From Paragordius varius (Eukaryota; Nematomorpha), in the NCBI GenBank assembly GCA_964247055.1, contig OZ176056.1:5394001-5458000 (forward strand): DNA of 64,000 bases, written 5' to 3'. Position 1 is the first letter of the stretch; every line of letters begins with the position of its first letter. Positions 12,820 to 21,889 of this stretch are shown here, piece by piece. The notes under the pieces are model-generated. The model saw nothing but the letters and a program-made list of their open reading frames with translations, searched no databases and was not told the origin of the DNA. The position numbers and the translations under genes are program-made.

Positions 12820-13440
12820 TTATTTTGATATAGAAGTTTATTTTTTTGAATAAAACATGAATGTTAAGATTTTAATATTGAGTTAAAAAATATTAAAAAA
12901 ATTATTTTAATATAGTTTCATTAAATTTTTAGTATTTTAGGTGGTATAAAAGAAAAACGCCATCTTTTTACCTGAAATTTTATAGAAATCTTAACTATAT
13001 GATTTTAGGCTATTTATAAATTGAAATTATCTCTTAAAATGATAATAAACGATATTATTTCAGATCATTATTTTTTGAAACCGATTTCGATTTTCTCTCA
13101 ATCTAGTTGGACAACAAATAAAAAATTTTGCGGCAAATAAATACGATGGTCAAAGCTATCTTATGAAAAGAGTATATATATATATACATATATATATATT
13201 CCTCTTTAATTGCAATTTATTGATTTCTTAATCAGAAACCAACAAATAAAGTGGTAATGAGCGATAAACTAAAAAATTATAACTTCTATGATAAATTTTT
13301 TAATAAAAAGTTAGTAGATATTTGGACTGCAAATACTAGGTAAATGTTATTATCAAATGATATTAAATTAATGCGAAATCATTAAAAAATTTATAAATGC
13401 AAAGATATGTAAAATATAAAATGTCTATGAATGTCTTTAT
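12820..13440. other. Intergenic or intronic spacer, unit 1
   Basis: AT-rich, with a dispersed motif block (13060-13290) that recurs in diverged form at 5740-5990 and 18770-18900 (TTTTCT.TCAAT..., GGCAAA.AA, then TCATGAAAAA). Same in unit 2 (34610-35266) and unit 3 (57800-58473). Nothing coding was seen. Confidence 0.5.
13173..13199. repeat. (AT)n microsatellite
   Basis: Short interrupted AT tract. Counterparts are 34993-35020 and 58174-58230. Unit 1 has lost the ~45 bases with CACACAG that precede it in units 2 and 3. Confidence 0.9.
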
Positions 13441-13442
13441 AC

Positions 13443-13481
13443 CCATTCCACTTCCTAATGCTGGAGTTGTTACTTCAGGCA
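13443..13481 (-). CDS. Mini-exon m1, 39 bp, Thr/Pro linker (unit 1)
   Basis: Internal exon candidate. On the minus strand the acceptor ATAAAAACAG is followed by TG and twelve codons for PEVTTPALGSGM, then G and the donor GTATAA. Both ends are phase 1, so it splices in frame with the FN3-like exons (G+TG = Val; final G + TA of E1 or E2 = Val). Paralogue m3 has the same length, phases and VTTPA core with different flanking residues. All three units keep it. It is likely a flexible, possibly O-glycosylated linker between domains. The low coding length means RNA evidence is needed to be certain. Confidence 0.58.
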
Positions 13482-13697
13482 CTGTTTTTATAAAAATATT
13501 TTGGAAATTAATTATAAAATCTACAAATTTGAATTTTGATTAAATTTAACATAAATTAATAAAAATTTGTCATTTTAAACAATAAAATATCATATTACAA
13601 TTCTTAGATTAATAATATACAGAACTAATGGAACAATATTAGGTATATATTAGCCATTTAATTTAGAAACGAGATGTTTTAAGGTATTTTATTACAT

Positions 13698-13699
<2 letters not shown>

Positions 13700-13735
<36 letters not shown>
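13700..13735. repeat. (AT)n microsatellite
   Basis: Inside the E0 cassette flank. Counterparts are 35526-35552 and 58729-58759, with a different length in each unit. Confidence 0.92.
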
Positions 13736-13740
<5 letters not shown>

Positions 13741-13932
13741 AAAATCTTTATATATGCATTTTTAAGCGACCTATCTTGATTTATTAAAATATCAGGAATA
13801 ATATCAATTATGTAAGATTGTGGTTATACAACCTTTTTTTTGCGAATGGTGTTATAAAAATGTATATGACGTTAAACCATTTAAATTTGTTTATATTATA
13901 TTTTTATAAATATTTTTCTTTAATTTAATATG

Positions 13933-13934
<2 letters not shown>

Positions 13935-13975
<41 letters not shown>

Positions 13976-13989
13976 CATACATACATACA
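13935..13989. repeat. (AT)n(ATAC)n microsatellite at the lost exon site
   Basis: AT tract grading into ATAC repeats. Counterparts are 35753-35786 and 58957-59010. It occupies the place where exons E2 and E3 end in their cassettes. Confidence 0.92.
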
Positions 13990-14096
13990 AATATTGGTTT
14001 AATCATTTGTATATTTTCACTTTTGTCTCAATAATTTCAATATGATCACTACAACATTTTGATAATGTTTTTCACATTTTTTATACCTTATGTTTA

Positions 14097-14430
14097 ACGT
14101 GGAGGCAGGGGCCGAAAAATGTCGCAAAATGTTGATCGTTAAGAAATAAGATATATAGATCAACTATGACGCTAAAAATATAAATTTTTTAGGCATTCAA
14201 TAGACGAATTACCATGGAAATGGTACCAAAACCTTATAGGGTAGATTTCCAATCAGTTTTTAGGATGTATTTACATTAGCGTGATGATATAGGAGGTAGG
14301 GCGACTGACTCATACACTGTGTGCCAGAGTTATCACCCCTAAACTACGCATTTCCATCATCACTGTCAGCCCTTTGTAAACGAGTGTTAATACAATTTAA
14401 ATCCTTACCCTTTATAAAAAGGGAAAAAAG
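14097..14430. other. GC-richer conserved block of unknown identity (unit 1)
   Basis: This stretch stands out from its AT-rich surroundings (GGAGGCAGGGGCCG; GGAGGTAGGGCGACTGACTC; GAGTTATCACCCC) and is almost unchanged in all three units. The longest frames through it are only ~28 codons, with stops nearby on both strands. GTGATGAT and ATCATCAC form a weak inverted pair. It could be an old transposon piece, an exon not recognised here or a regulatory element. Confidence 0.4.
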
Positions 14431-15334
14431 AGATTCTAAACAGTATATTTTTTTATATTTTATATATATTATGTGATTCCCAAATTTTTCGGTTTAAGTG
14501 CTGCTGTTACACATTGCATGTTTCTCAAATAAGTTTCAATTGATACTACATTAAATTATATCACGGTACGCAACAAAAAATAAATGTTAATGATGTATTC
14601 GATATCTAAAAGCCTCAGGATAATAATATTATATATGGGGTAAAATACTAAAATAAAGTCAAATTTTTTCTCTTTTTAGCCATAATTAAAAAATGGCATT
14701 TTTATTGCCTTAACGTCTAGTATAATTTAATACAATAGATGAAAACACCAAAAATTAATTCTAATATAAAATTTTAAACGAAAATTATCATAAAGATTTT
14801 ACATTTTTTTCGGAGTGCCTCAGAAAATCTTATAAGAATATGAGCTAAAAATCGCGATTTGGCGTCATACTGGCATTAAACTTGTTAATATGCGGTAAAA
14901 GATTTTGATATTTATTAAAACAATCTTATAATTATATATAAAGTTTAACCAAATATAGCCTTTAAAAAAGTTTAAACCTTATATAAAAAAGAAATTTTTT
15001 GAACGTGTCAATGTGCAATTTTTTAGCTAATTGTAAATCTTTTAAGGTCCTCCGATAAAATTAGAAATTTTATTGATAATATTTTGCGTTTAAAAATATC
15101 CTTATATATTAAAAATATATAATTTAGTTGATGGGCTTTCATCTATAAAATTTAATTTTATTTGACAGGTTCATAAAGCCTAATACTTATTAAATAACGT
15201 TTTTAAGTATTTATTTACATTCAGTAATTTATTTATTACACCGAAACTTTTAGCTATCGAATGGTATATGATTCATTATCCTTTATTTTTGGACCCTTTT
15301 TTGCCGCATACTATATTTAAATAAATTAAATCAC
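14431..15334. other. Spacer or intron, unit 1
   Basis: AT-rich sequence between the conserved block and exon E1. No coding or structural signal was recognised. Counterparts are 36241-37140 and 59461-60358. In this stretch unit 2 carries most private substitutions, and unit 3 resembles unit 1. Confidence 0.5.
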
Positions 15335-15568
15335 CTGTAATATTAGCTTCACCGTAATACACAGTATTACCAAATTCTGAAGAGACAATTATGGTTACAT
15401 TGATGAGTCCAATCATATCGGTAATTATAGTAACACTAGTCGCATTCAGATTGGTATACAAAATTTTTCCTTCCCTGCTTACATTATACAGTGATATCCC
15501 ATCATTCGATTCCCAATCCATTTTGATAGAGGAGTCATTATTTATGGTCCAGTTTATTGGGAAATTTA
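15335..15568 (-). CDS. Exon E1: FN3-like domain, 234 bp (unit 1)
   Basis: Internal exon candidate on the minus strand: acceptor TATATATTTCAG, then TA AAT TTC, 234 bp, ending ATTACAG with donor GTGATT. Phase 1 at both ends. It encodes ~78 residues: VNFPINWT (1-8), SIKMDW (14-19, strand B with Trp), GISLYNV (24-30, strand C), LYTNLNATSVTI (37-48, strand E), VTIIVSS (58-64, strand F), YYGEANIT (71-78, strand G). The order of W, YxV and TSxTI fits a fibronectin III fold. Six N-glycosylation sequons (NWT, NDS, NVS, NAT, NVT, NIT) suggest an extracellular protein. The frame also runs upstream to a Met at 15728, but homology to E2 and E3 stops at the acceptor, so that part is taken as intron. Fold assignment is inference; no named family was recognised. 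Confidence 0.72.
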
Positions 15569-16074
15569 CTGAAATATATAAATTATAAAATTTAGTAATA
15601 CTAGACATATTTATACATTGTTTGTTGTGTTTATAAATTTCGCTGCAAAAGTTTATTTTGTTATTTAGTATACATAAAATATAAGTTTTAAAAAGATTGT
15701 TTATTACAATATTCGATTCTATATACAATCATAAGAGCAATTATTCGCTCTCTCAGTTATTTAATGGGTGAGTGTGTAAGATATAGGTTTGTTGGTATGC
15801 TTATTTTGAGTTAAATATTTTGCAATTGGGGTTAGAGAAAAAGTTACTGTTTTCAACGAAGTATCATGTTAGTATATTATACAAACATGATAAAACCTAA
15901 TACGATCATGTAAATGAAAACCCCCTCTAATTCAAATAACTGAAATGACCATTAATAGTTCTCTCTACTGCATATTAAAATCCTCATAAAAACTATTTTA
16001 CTTTTAACCAATTTTAGAGTAATTTAATCTGATATCGTTAATAGTAAAGCCCAAAAATACTTTTAAGTTTAGAA
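15569..16074. other. Intron-like flank upstream of E1 (unit 1)
   Basis: An open frame continues upstream of the acceptor to 15728 in all units but has no match in E2 or E3, so it is taken as intron. The rest is AT-rich, without signals. Near 15920 the site pattern changes: units 2 and 3 share TTAATATACATCGATC where unit 1 has CTAATACGATC. Confidence 0.5.
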
Positions 16075-16880
16075 TAAAAATACTCACTATAAAATGTAAC
16101 ATTTCTCGTTCTTACCATTTGGATAGACTTATTTGGAAAAAATTGTCTAAGAATTAGTATTACTATTATAAGCATGTTTTTGCGAAATCAATTTTTAACA
16201 GACCGCGTTATGCCCACCCCTGGTTTTATAATACTTAATTAGAAAATTTTCTAGAAAAAGGTCATTTTCATAAATCAGAAGTAAAAGTATGGCATATTTT
16301 AACGAAATAAACAAAATATGACCTATCTAAAAGAACCTATATTGTTGCACAGTATGCATTTGTATATTGTAATAAAAATATATTCATATTCTGTGTTCGT
16401 CATTTAAAATATTTATACATAATGTATCGATTTTAAGGTTAGAAGTATAGATTAAATAATTCTTGTAAATAGAGAAAGCACTAGCTTTCGAACATAATAT
16501 AATATACAATGTCAGTGTGTGTGTTTGTTTTATTTCAAACGCTTTAAAATGTCGAAAAATGGTACATACTCTTATAAGATTTTGTGAAATACCATTATAT
16601 TATGTCAGCTAATTAGCCATTTTAATTTAATTAAATATATATTACAGTCATGTATATGTAGAATTGACAGAAATTCGTTTTTAAATGATTATAATTTGCT
16701 TTTAATTGTTTTAATGTTTGATATGTCAACTTTCAACATCGCATTTTTAAGCATTAGAATAATAATAGCTTATTTATTGTAAACAATTAAAAACAAAGCA
16801 AAATCAATTAAAAACGTATATATGACAATTCTAAACATAGACTGTAACTAAAATTATTTAATAATGATATCCGCACAAAA
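16075..16880. other. Unit 1-specific block in place of the E2 cassette
   Basis: About 806 bp between TTTTAAGTTTAGAA and TTAATATTGTATATTATTATTC, where units 2 and 3 have a 511-bp block with exon E2. It contains the Tc1-like MITE at 16645-16844. The left edge keeps the first bases shared with the E2 and E3 cassettes. No coding sequence was seen. Confidence 0.6.
16645..16844. mobile_element. Tc1/mariner-type MITE, 200 bp
   Basis: TA|CAGTCATGTATATGT on the left and ACATAGACTG|TA on the right. The inverted ends match over ~80 bases with mismatches: CAGTC, TAGAATTG.CA, CGTTTTTAA, TTTTAATTGTTT. The TA flanks on both sides are the target duplication typical of Tc1/mariner. It has no ORF. It is present only in unit 1. 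Confidence 0.72.
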
Positions 16881-17011
16881 TTAATATTGTATATTATTAT
16901 TCATTGATGCAAAGTGACCCCAGAATTTTAAATCGTAATCTGAAATCTGTGATTTTACCATTAAAAATTGAAAACAAAAATTAAATATTTAACTTATATT
17001 TGATTTTTACG

Positions 17012-17016
<5 letters not shown>

Positions 17017-17042
<26 letters not shown>
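17017..17042. repeat. (AT)n microsatellite
   Basis: Counterparts are 38529-38559 and 61748-61793, longest in unit 3. Confidence 0.92.
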
Positions 17043-17046
<4 letters not shown>

Positions 17047-17336
17047 TAATTTAATTTAGCTTACTAATATTTTCTAGAAAAGGTATAAAAATATTAATAT
17101 AGTTTAATAAATACAATTATAAAATTAATATGCTTTGTAAGTTAATAAAAAATATAATTTAAATGTAGATAACACAATAGCTAAAATTGTGCATGTTGAT
17201 TAATATTATTTTTTGAGAAATTTGAAAATAATAACATTACTTTCACTAAGTTCTAAATTAGATAAATAATATTTGCATAAAAATTTTTAAATAAATGCAA
17301 AAAACTCTAAAATATACATATAAATATATATGTACA

Positions 17337-17875
17337 TTTCCTGAACAAAATGAAATAGTGAGATAAAATTAATGTTATAAATTTATAAATCAAACTCCAA
17401 ATTTAATCATAGATAAATTACAATAATAAAATTGGTGTTAATGCAAAAATGGTGTTTGAAATTTAATTTTATAGAAGATAATTTTACATATTAAATAAAC
17501 ATTACTAGTTATTATTTATAAATACCGTTAAAAACTATATATATTCTCTTGAAATGAACATATTATCAGCATCATCATCATTTTCTTTAAAGATAAAAAA
17601 ATTATATCAACAATAATATGAGTAACTCATTCAAAAAATCAGCAATTTATGTCAATACTTAGGAAAAATATTTCCTGAACAAAATAAAATAGTGCTCTTT
17701 TAAATGTTATGTTATAAATATAAATCAATCTCCAAATTAATTACAATAATAAAATTGGTATTAATGCAAAAATGTATATATGTTTGAAATTTAATAATAT
17801 TAGTTATTAATTGACAGATAGCATATACATACTGCTATCTGGCAATTATTAATGAAAAATACTGTTAAAAAAAAT
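17337..17875. repeat. Local direct duplication, ~330-bp period (unit 1)
   Basis: TTTCCTGAACAAAAT, then CAAATTAAT or similar, TTACAATAATAAAATTGGT, TTAATGCAAAAATG and GTTTGAAATTTAAT recur at about 17337-17540 and 17668-17875. The second copy holds a near-perfect hairpin, AGATAGCA...TGCTATCT (17816-17840). In units 2 (38850-39320) and 3 (62085-62570) the second copy is shortened. Nothing coding was seen. Confidence 0.6.
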
Positions 17876-18529
17876 TATTGAAATGAACATACCATTAGCA
17901 TAATAATGTTTATCTAAAAAGACAATAAAATATATTATAATAACAATCTATACAAATGACGTTTAAATATGAGCAATTTATGTTAATAGTTGAGAAATAT
18001 TAATTTCCAAAAAATTGGTTTTGTTCCATAAATGCAATTTTACTAATTTTTGTATCATTGAAAAAAAATTTATCTATCAGATTTGTATGAATTCGTGAGT
18101 GAAAATAAACACAAAAAACTGATTTTAAGCATTCATATATTTTTTAGCTTCCAGTTTAAGTTTCATCAAAGTAGCGCTTACTTTGATTCAAATTATTTTA
18201 ATAGCCCAGACTATATTTAAATTGATATTTCAAAACAACTACTGAATGAAATTGCCCTAATTTAAATTTATGCTTCAATATGAATTATAAAAATAGGCCG
18301 AAATTTTTAAAATTTTTTTGAAAAAATCTATATTAAACTATTTTGACACCATTTTTATTTTACCAAATTGCAAAATATCGTATTTATTTGATTTTTAAGC
18401 TAATTTAAGTAAATTTGATTTATAACACACAAACATTGTCAGAAAAAATAGCTTAATTTACATTATTGTTATATTTAGCTAATAAACAAATGTAATGTTT
18501 TATTTAGAAATCCTGCATAAGTGGACTTA
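17876..18529. other. Spacer or intron, unit 1
   Basis: AT-rich, without recognised features. Counterparts are 39320-39899 and 62570-63134. Confidence 0.5.
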
Positions 18530-18725
18530 TCAAGTATATAATTTATGATAAATAAATTCTTAAAGTAATGGAATATCAACGACCAATCCGTACAAATCCC
18601 TGTAACATGTTTCTACACAAATTAATATTTTTACTGGGATGTGTACGAATATTTGGTTGATTTTCCACTACTTTCCTATATTGCATAAATTTTATACTTT
18701 GATCTCCCACTCATGTAAGATCCCA
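18530..18725. repeat. Foldback element FB-b (unit 1)
   Basis: Related to FB-a. The left arm has TAATGGAATATCAACGACC and AATCCGTACAAATCCC. The right arm has TGTGTACGAATATTTGGTTG and TTTTCCACTA, then CCTATATTGCAT. It precedes mini-exon m3 as FB-a precedes m1, so foldback, spacer and mini-exon were duplicated as one module. Confidence 0.62.
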
Positions 18726-18931
18726 AAATAAAACAGAAATTTTTTATACGCTCGCTGAATATCCTTAATTTTTACTTTTTGCCCTATTTCTATTATTTCA
18801 TTTAGGTCGCAAACAAATAATAGTTTTTACGGCAAATGAATAAGCTGTCATAATCTATAACAAAAAAAAATTTTTTTGTTAACAATTACAAAGATATCTA
18901 AAATATAAAATGTCTATAATTGTCATTATAC

Positions 18932-18970
18932 CCATTCCATTTCCTGCTGGAGTTGTTACTTTGGATGGCA
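18932..18970 (-). CDS. Mini-exon m3, 39 bp, Thr/Pro linker (unit 1)
   Basis: Paralogue of m1. Acceptor ATAAAAACAG, TG, twelve codons for PSKVTTPAGNGM, G, donor GTATAA; phase 1-1. In units 2 and 3 it lies ~390 bp downstream of E3 in transcript order. Here E3 itself is missing and the mini-exon stands alone. Compared with m1, codons are gained before and lost after the VTTPA core, so the length stays at 39 bp. Confidence 0.58.
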
Positions 18971-19127
18971 CTGTTTTTATAAAAATGAATTTGTGAATTT
19001 ATTATAAAATATATAAACTTCGCATAAATTTTTTAAGAATTTGTTATTAATCATAAAATACCATATTACAATTTTTAAATTCATAATATACTAGAGCTGA
19101 AAATGAAGAATGTTGTGTGTATTATAT

Positions 19128-19310
19128 ATCAAAATTTTCAATTTTTTTGTCATCTGGTTTATGAGTGTTATACTGTTTTATTTTGAAATCTTACATGAAA
19201 GGAATTATGTAGTATATAATTTTTGCAAAATAGCATTTAAAAGTAGTGCAATATTAACCATCAATCCGTGCAAATCCCAACAAAAATATTAATTTGTTTT
19301 AAAAAAGACA
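19128..19310. repeat. Single foldback arm FB-c (unit 1)
   Basis: One arm of the FB family in inverse order. GTCATCTGGTTTATGAGTG is the inverse of the sequence right of FB-a. It is followed by TTTTGCAAAATAGC, CAATATTAACCATC and AATCCGTGCAAATCCC. No second arm follows. Confidence 0.55.
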
Positions 19311-19319
19311 TTCCATTTT

Positions 19320-20605
19320 CCATAGAGACTCAAATATTTTTTATATTAAAGCCCTATTCTGGTCAAATCTATATAATTATAACACGAACACGATATGAAT
19401 AAATACATTTTTTTAAATCATATATCATTCGAGAGCTAAAACCTTCTGGATAATAAATACAAATAAATATTCGTTTTAGGAAATAAAAAAACTCAAAAGC
19501 TAGGATTATCACGTAAAAGCTATCTGTAGGAATTATATTCATATAAACTTTATAGGGAAAAATATTTATTATATGGCGTTTAAAATTGAAACAAGCCTAA
19601 AATATTATCAATATTTGGACAAAATCGGATGTAGCGTATAATTATATTATTATTTCTGTATAACTCAAAAAAACACGACCATATTAATTTAATTTATCCA
19701 AAATTAAAAATTTTCGTGCGATTTCAGCTTTTGAACAGGGCTTTTAGGTATAAATTCTCTCTAAATAAATAATTGAATTAAAATTTCTGCTTGAATCGTA
19801 TAGAAATCGTTTGCATGATAATTATATCAAAGCTTTGGTACAAAATATATGATAAATCCCTTTCGGAGCAAAAATTTTTTTATTTTATATGGGCATTAAT
19901 CTTTTAAACACAATATATTGGATGTTTTATCCATATAGTATATATAAAAATTAAAATAAACAATTCAAATATGACGCTAAGTGCGTTTTGGTTTTTATAA
20001 TAAGACTTATAAACATATCTGAGAGGTTTGGATTTTTAATGATGAATAAAATTAAGTTGACGCGTTTTCACTAATATTTTTGATTTTATTTAAAATAACT
20101 TTTTCAGTATTTGAATCGTATCTTCATTCCCTAAAGCTTTTAGCTATCAAATAATATATAGTTGACAAACATATATTTAGAGCCCATTACTACCGCAGAG
20201 TGTTAACATTTTCGCTTTTTAATATTAGTCGATATCAATTCTCTTTGTTACATATGCCTCTCAAATTAACCAGAAATTTATACTCTCATGCTGTTATAAA
20301 TTATCGTATCATTAAAGCCTTTGTTTGCCTTATTGAACTTTTAAAAAGGATTCTGGTTTGGTTAGTTATTTAACACCAAATTTTGTACATTTTTTTAGCA
20401 AAGTTGTAAATTGAGTAAATGGAATTTTAAGCCGTTCATTAATTTAATGCGCATAAACCAATATATCTCTGAATTATTCATATAATATCAGAATCTCCTA
20501 CCTGTGTTGCAAATAATAAATATCTGGTAAGTAAAAATAATTTAATTGTTCTATACGAGATATATTTATAGTCTTTGCTTTTTCCACTAAGTAAAAAGCA
20601 TGAGT
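19320..20605. other. Spacer or intron, unit 1
   Basis: Mostly featureless AT-rich sequence. Around 20140-20210 it resembles the 3' flank of E1 (CTTTTAGCTATC.AAT, ACTACCGCA), so it may be part of an older exon module. A short minus-strand reading NDTIIYNSMRV near 20310 recalls the domain's F strand but is interrupted. Counterpart is 41180-42297. Confidence 0.45.
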
Positions 20606-20770
20606 CTAATTTAATTGATTTCTTATCATAACACTATTGTTTTCCAGATTAACGGCAATCGATATATTGTTGTATGTTAAATTATATTTTAATTTATCTT
20701 GGTTCCATTTCAATGTTATGGATTCGTCATCATTAATAGTATAATTACATGTTGTGTCAATTAACCATTG
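20606..20770 (-). pseudogene. E4: divergent FN3-like exon relative (unit 1)
   Basis: The minus strand encodes CNYTINDDESITLKW, NLTYNNISIAVNLENNSV and MIRNQLN, then stop. It aligns with INWTINNDSSIKLDW, the YNV strand and NLNATSVTI of E1, and keeps three sequons (NYT, NIS, NNS-type). A stop at 20773-20771 lies just upstream, no acceptor AG is evident and the C-terminal third is missing, so it looks decayed. A terminal exon ending at this stop is a less likely alternative. Confidence 0.5.
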
Positions 20771-21889
20771 TTAATAAAAAAATGATATTGTTAGAATTTT
20801 TTAAAAAATAACAAATAATATTGGTAGAAGAGCTTCATGTAATATCAAAAATTTAATTTCAATAATTTAATCTTCTATAAAGGGCACTTTATTTCAAGCA
20901 GCTGTTTTTGGGTGCATTTTAATATTATGGAAATTATTTAATAATATTCCATAATTTAAATTGGCTTGAATATCTTTGCATTTATAATTTGGGGTTAAAA
21001 GAAAACAGATTTTTAAGATTTAATACATAATTATTTACTAGGGAAAAATTCGAGTCCCCATCATTAATAAATGATTTAAAATTTTCTTAGAATAATGTAA
21101 TTTTGTTAGAAAGTATCAAATTAATTTTATTTCCTAAGTTGTTTAATACAATTAAATAGCTCTCTATTATAGCAATGGTTTTTAAATCTGTTATTAAATA
21201 AATATTTATAGTTTATTTGTATTCTGTGTACATAAAAAAAGAAACTGTCTTTTTCTTATTGATTTCTAGTTCAAACTGATTCAAAAAATTAGCTATCATT
21301 TATAGAGTTGTTTAAATGTTATTTTTCTCAAATTATAAAACTACCATTAATTCGGTTAAATTAGATTATAATATAATAAAATAGACGCCAGACTTTCATA
21401 AAATTGTAAAATTAAATTATGGCCACATTTATAGATATTAAATAATGAAAGTCAAATTTGAATTATATATAATTAATTATATAATTAAATAAATTACCCT
21501 CGAAAGCTAATAAAAACCTGGATTTGTTTTTAAACTTAAGCTGATTATTCTAACATTTAATTTATATTTTATATTTACTTAGCGTGTCATAAATTAGGGA
21601 CCGTTAAAAGTTTGAGGAGTTTATTTAGAATTACCTAGACTCGCGTTTAAATAAAATTACAAAAACGGTATTAAGCATAATTTCCAATATTTAGCTAAAT
21701 ATCTAATGGCCCCAAACTAACAATTTGGTAGCCATAAAGAAGTTATTAATTACACACATCAAAAGCTTAGAATGATAGTTTATCTCAGACCGCAGAAATA
21801 CTATGGATTGGACATAAACTATGTCTGGATGTCGTATGATGGATAAATTGGCTGGTACTATTTTTGTAAAGTTTATTTACTTTTTTAAC
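20771..21889. other. Spacer or intron, unit 1
   Basis: AT-rich, nothing recognised. Includes the palindromic run AATTATATATAATTAATTATATAATT near 21455. Counterpart is 42463-43584. Confidence 0.5.

Larger units (their letters stand above)
13650..13989 (-). pseudogene. Ghost exon cassette E0 (unit 1)
   Basis: The 13650-13930 flank matches the intron flank of exons E2 and E3: TTTAGAAACGAGATG, GCGACCTATCTTGATTTATT, ATCAATTATG, then TTTAATTTAAT.TGAAT. In E2 and E3 the exon end (TCACCTGTGAT on this strand) comes next. Here an (AT)n/(ATAC)n tract begins at that very place. The FN3-like exon appears to have been lost to microsatellite growth. Its mini-exon partner m1 survives 170 bp downstream in transcript direction. 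Confidence 0.55.
1..21889. repeat. ~22-kb tandem unit 1 (left end cut)
   Basis: First of three head-to-tail copies. The window's first bases match the sequence starting near 44327 in unit 3, so only about 740 bases of this unit are missing. The LINE, the exon E1 and the E4 exon relative recur 21.69-21.81 kb further on in unit 2. Unit 1 lacks exons E2 and E3, which units 2 and 3 have. It alone carries an ~800-bp block at 16075-16880 that contains a Tc1-like MITE. Unit ends are set arbitrarily at the motif AAAACACCGAATT. Confidence 0.9.

Noticed and set aside
15391-15588. Plus-strand ORFs opposite exons E1-E3 (also 37197, 38217, 40736, 60415, 61435)
   Set aside because: They are antisense shadows. 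The minus frame has splice signals, phase symmetry and sequons; the plus frames have none of these.
19110-19292. 60-codon plus-strand ORF
   Set aside because: It covers a foldback arm; the same sequence in unit 2 is part of a different, longer frame across the E3 cassette.
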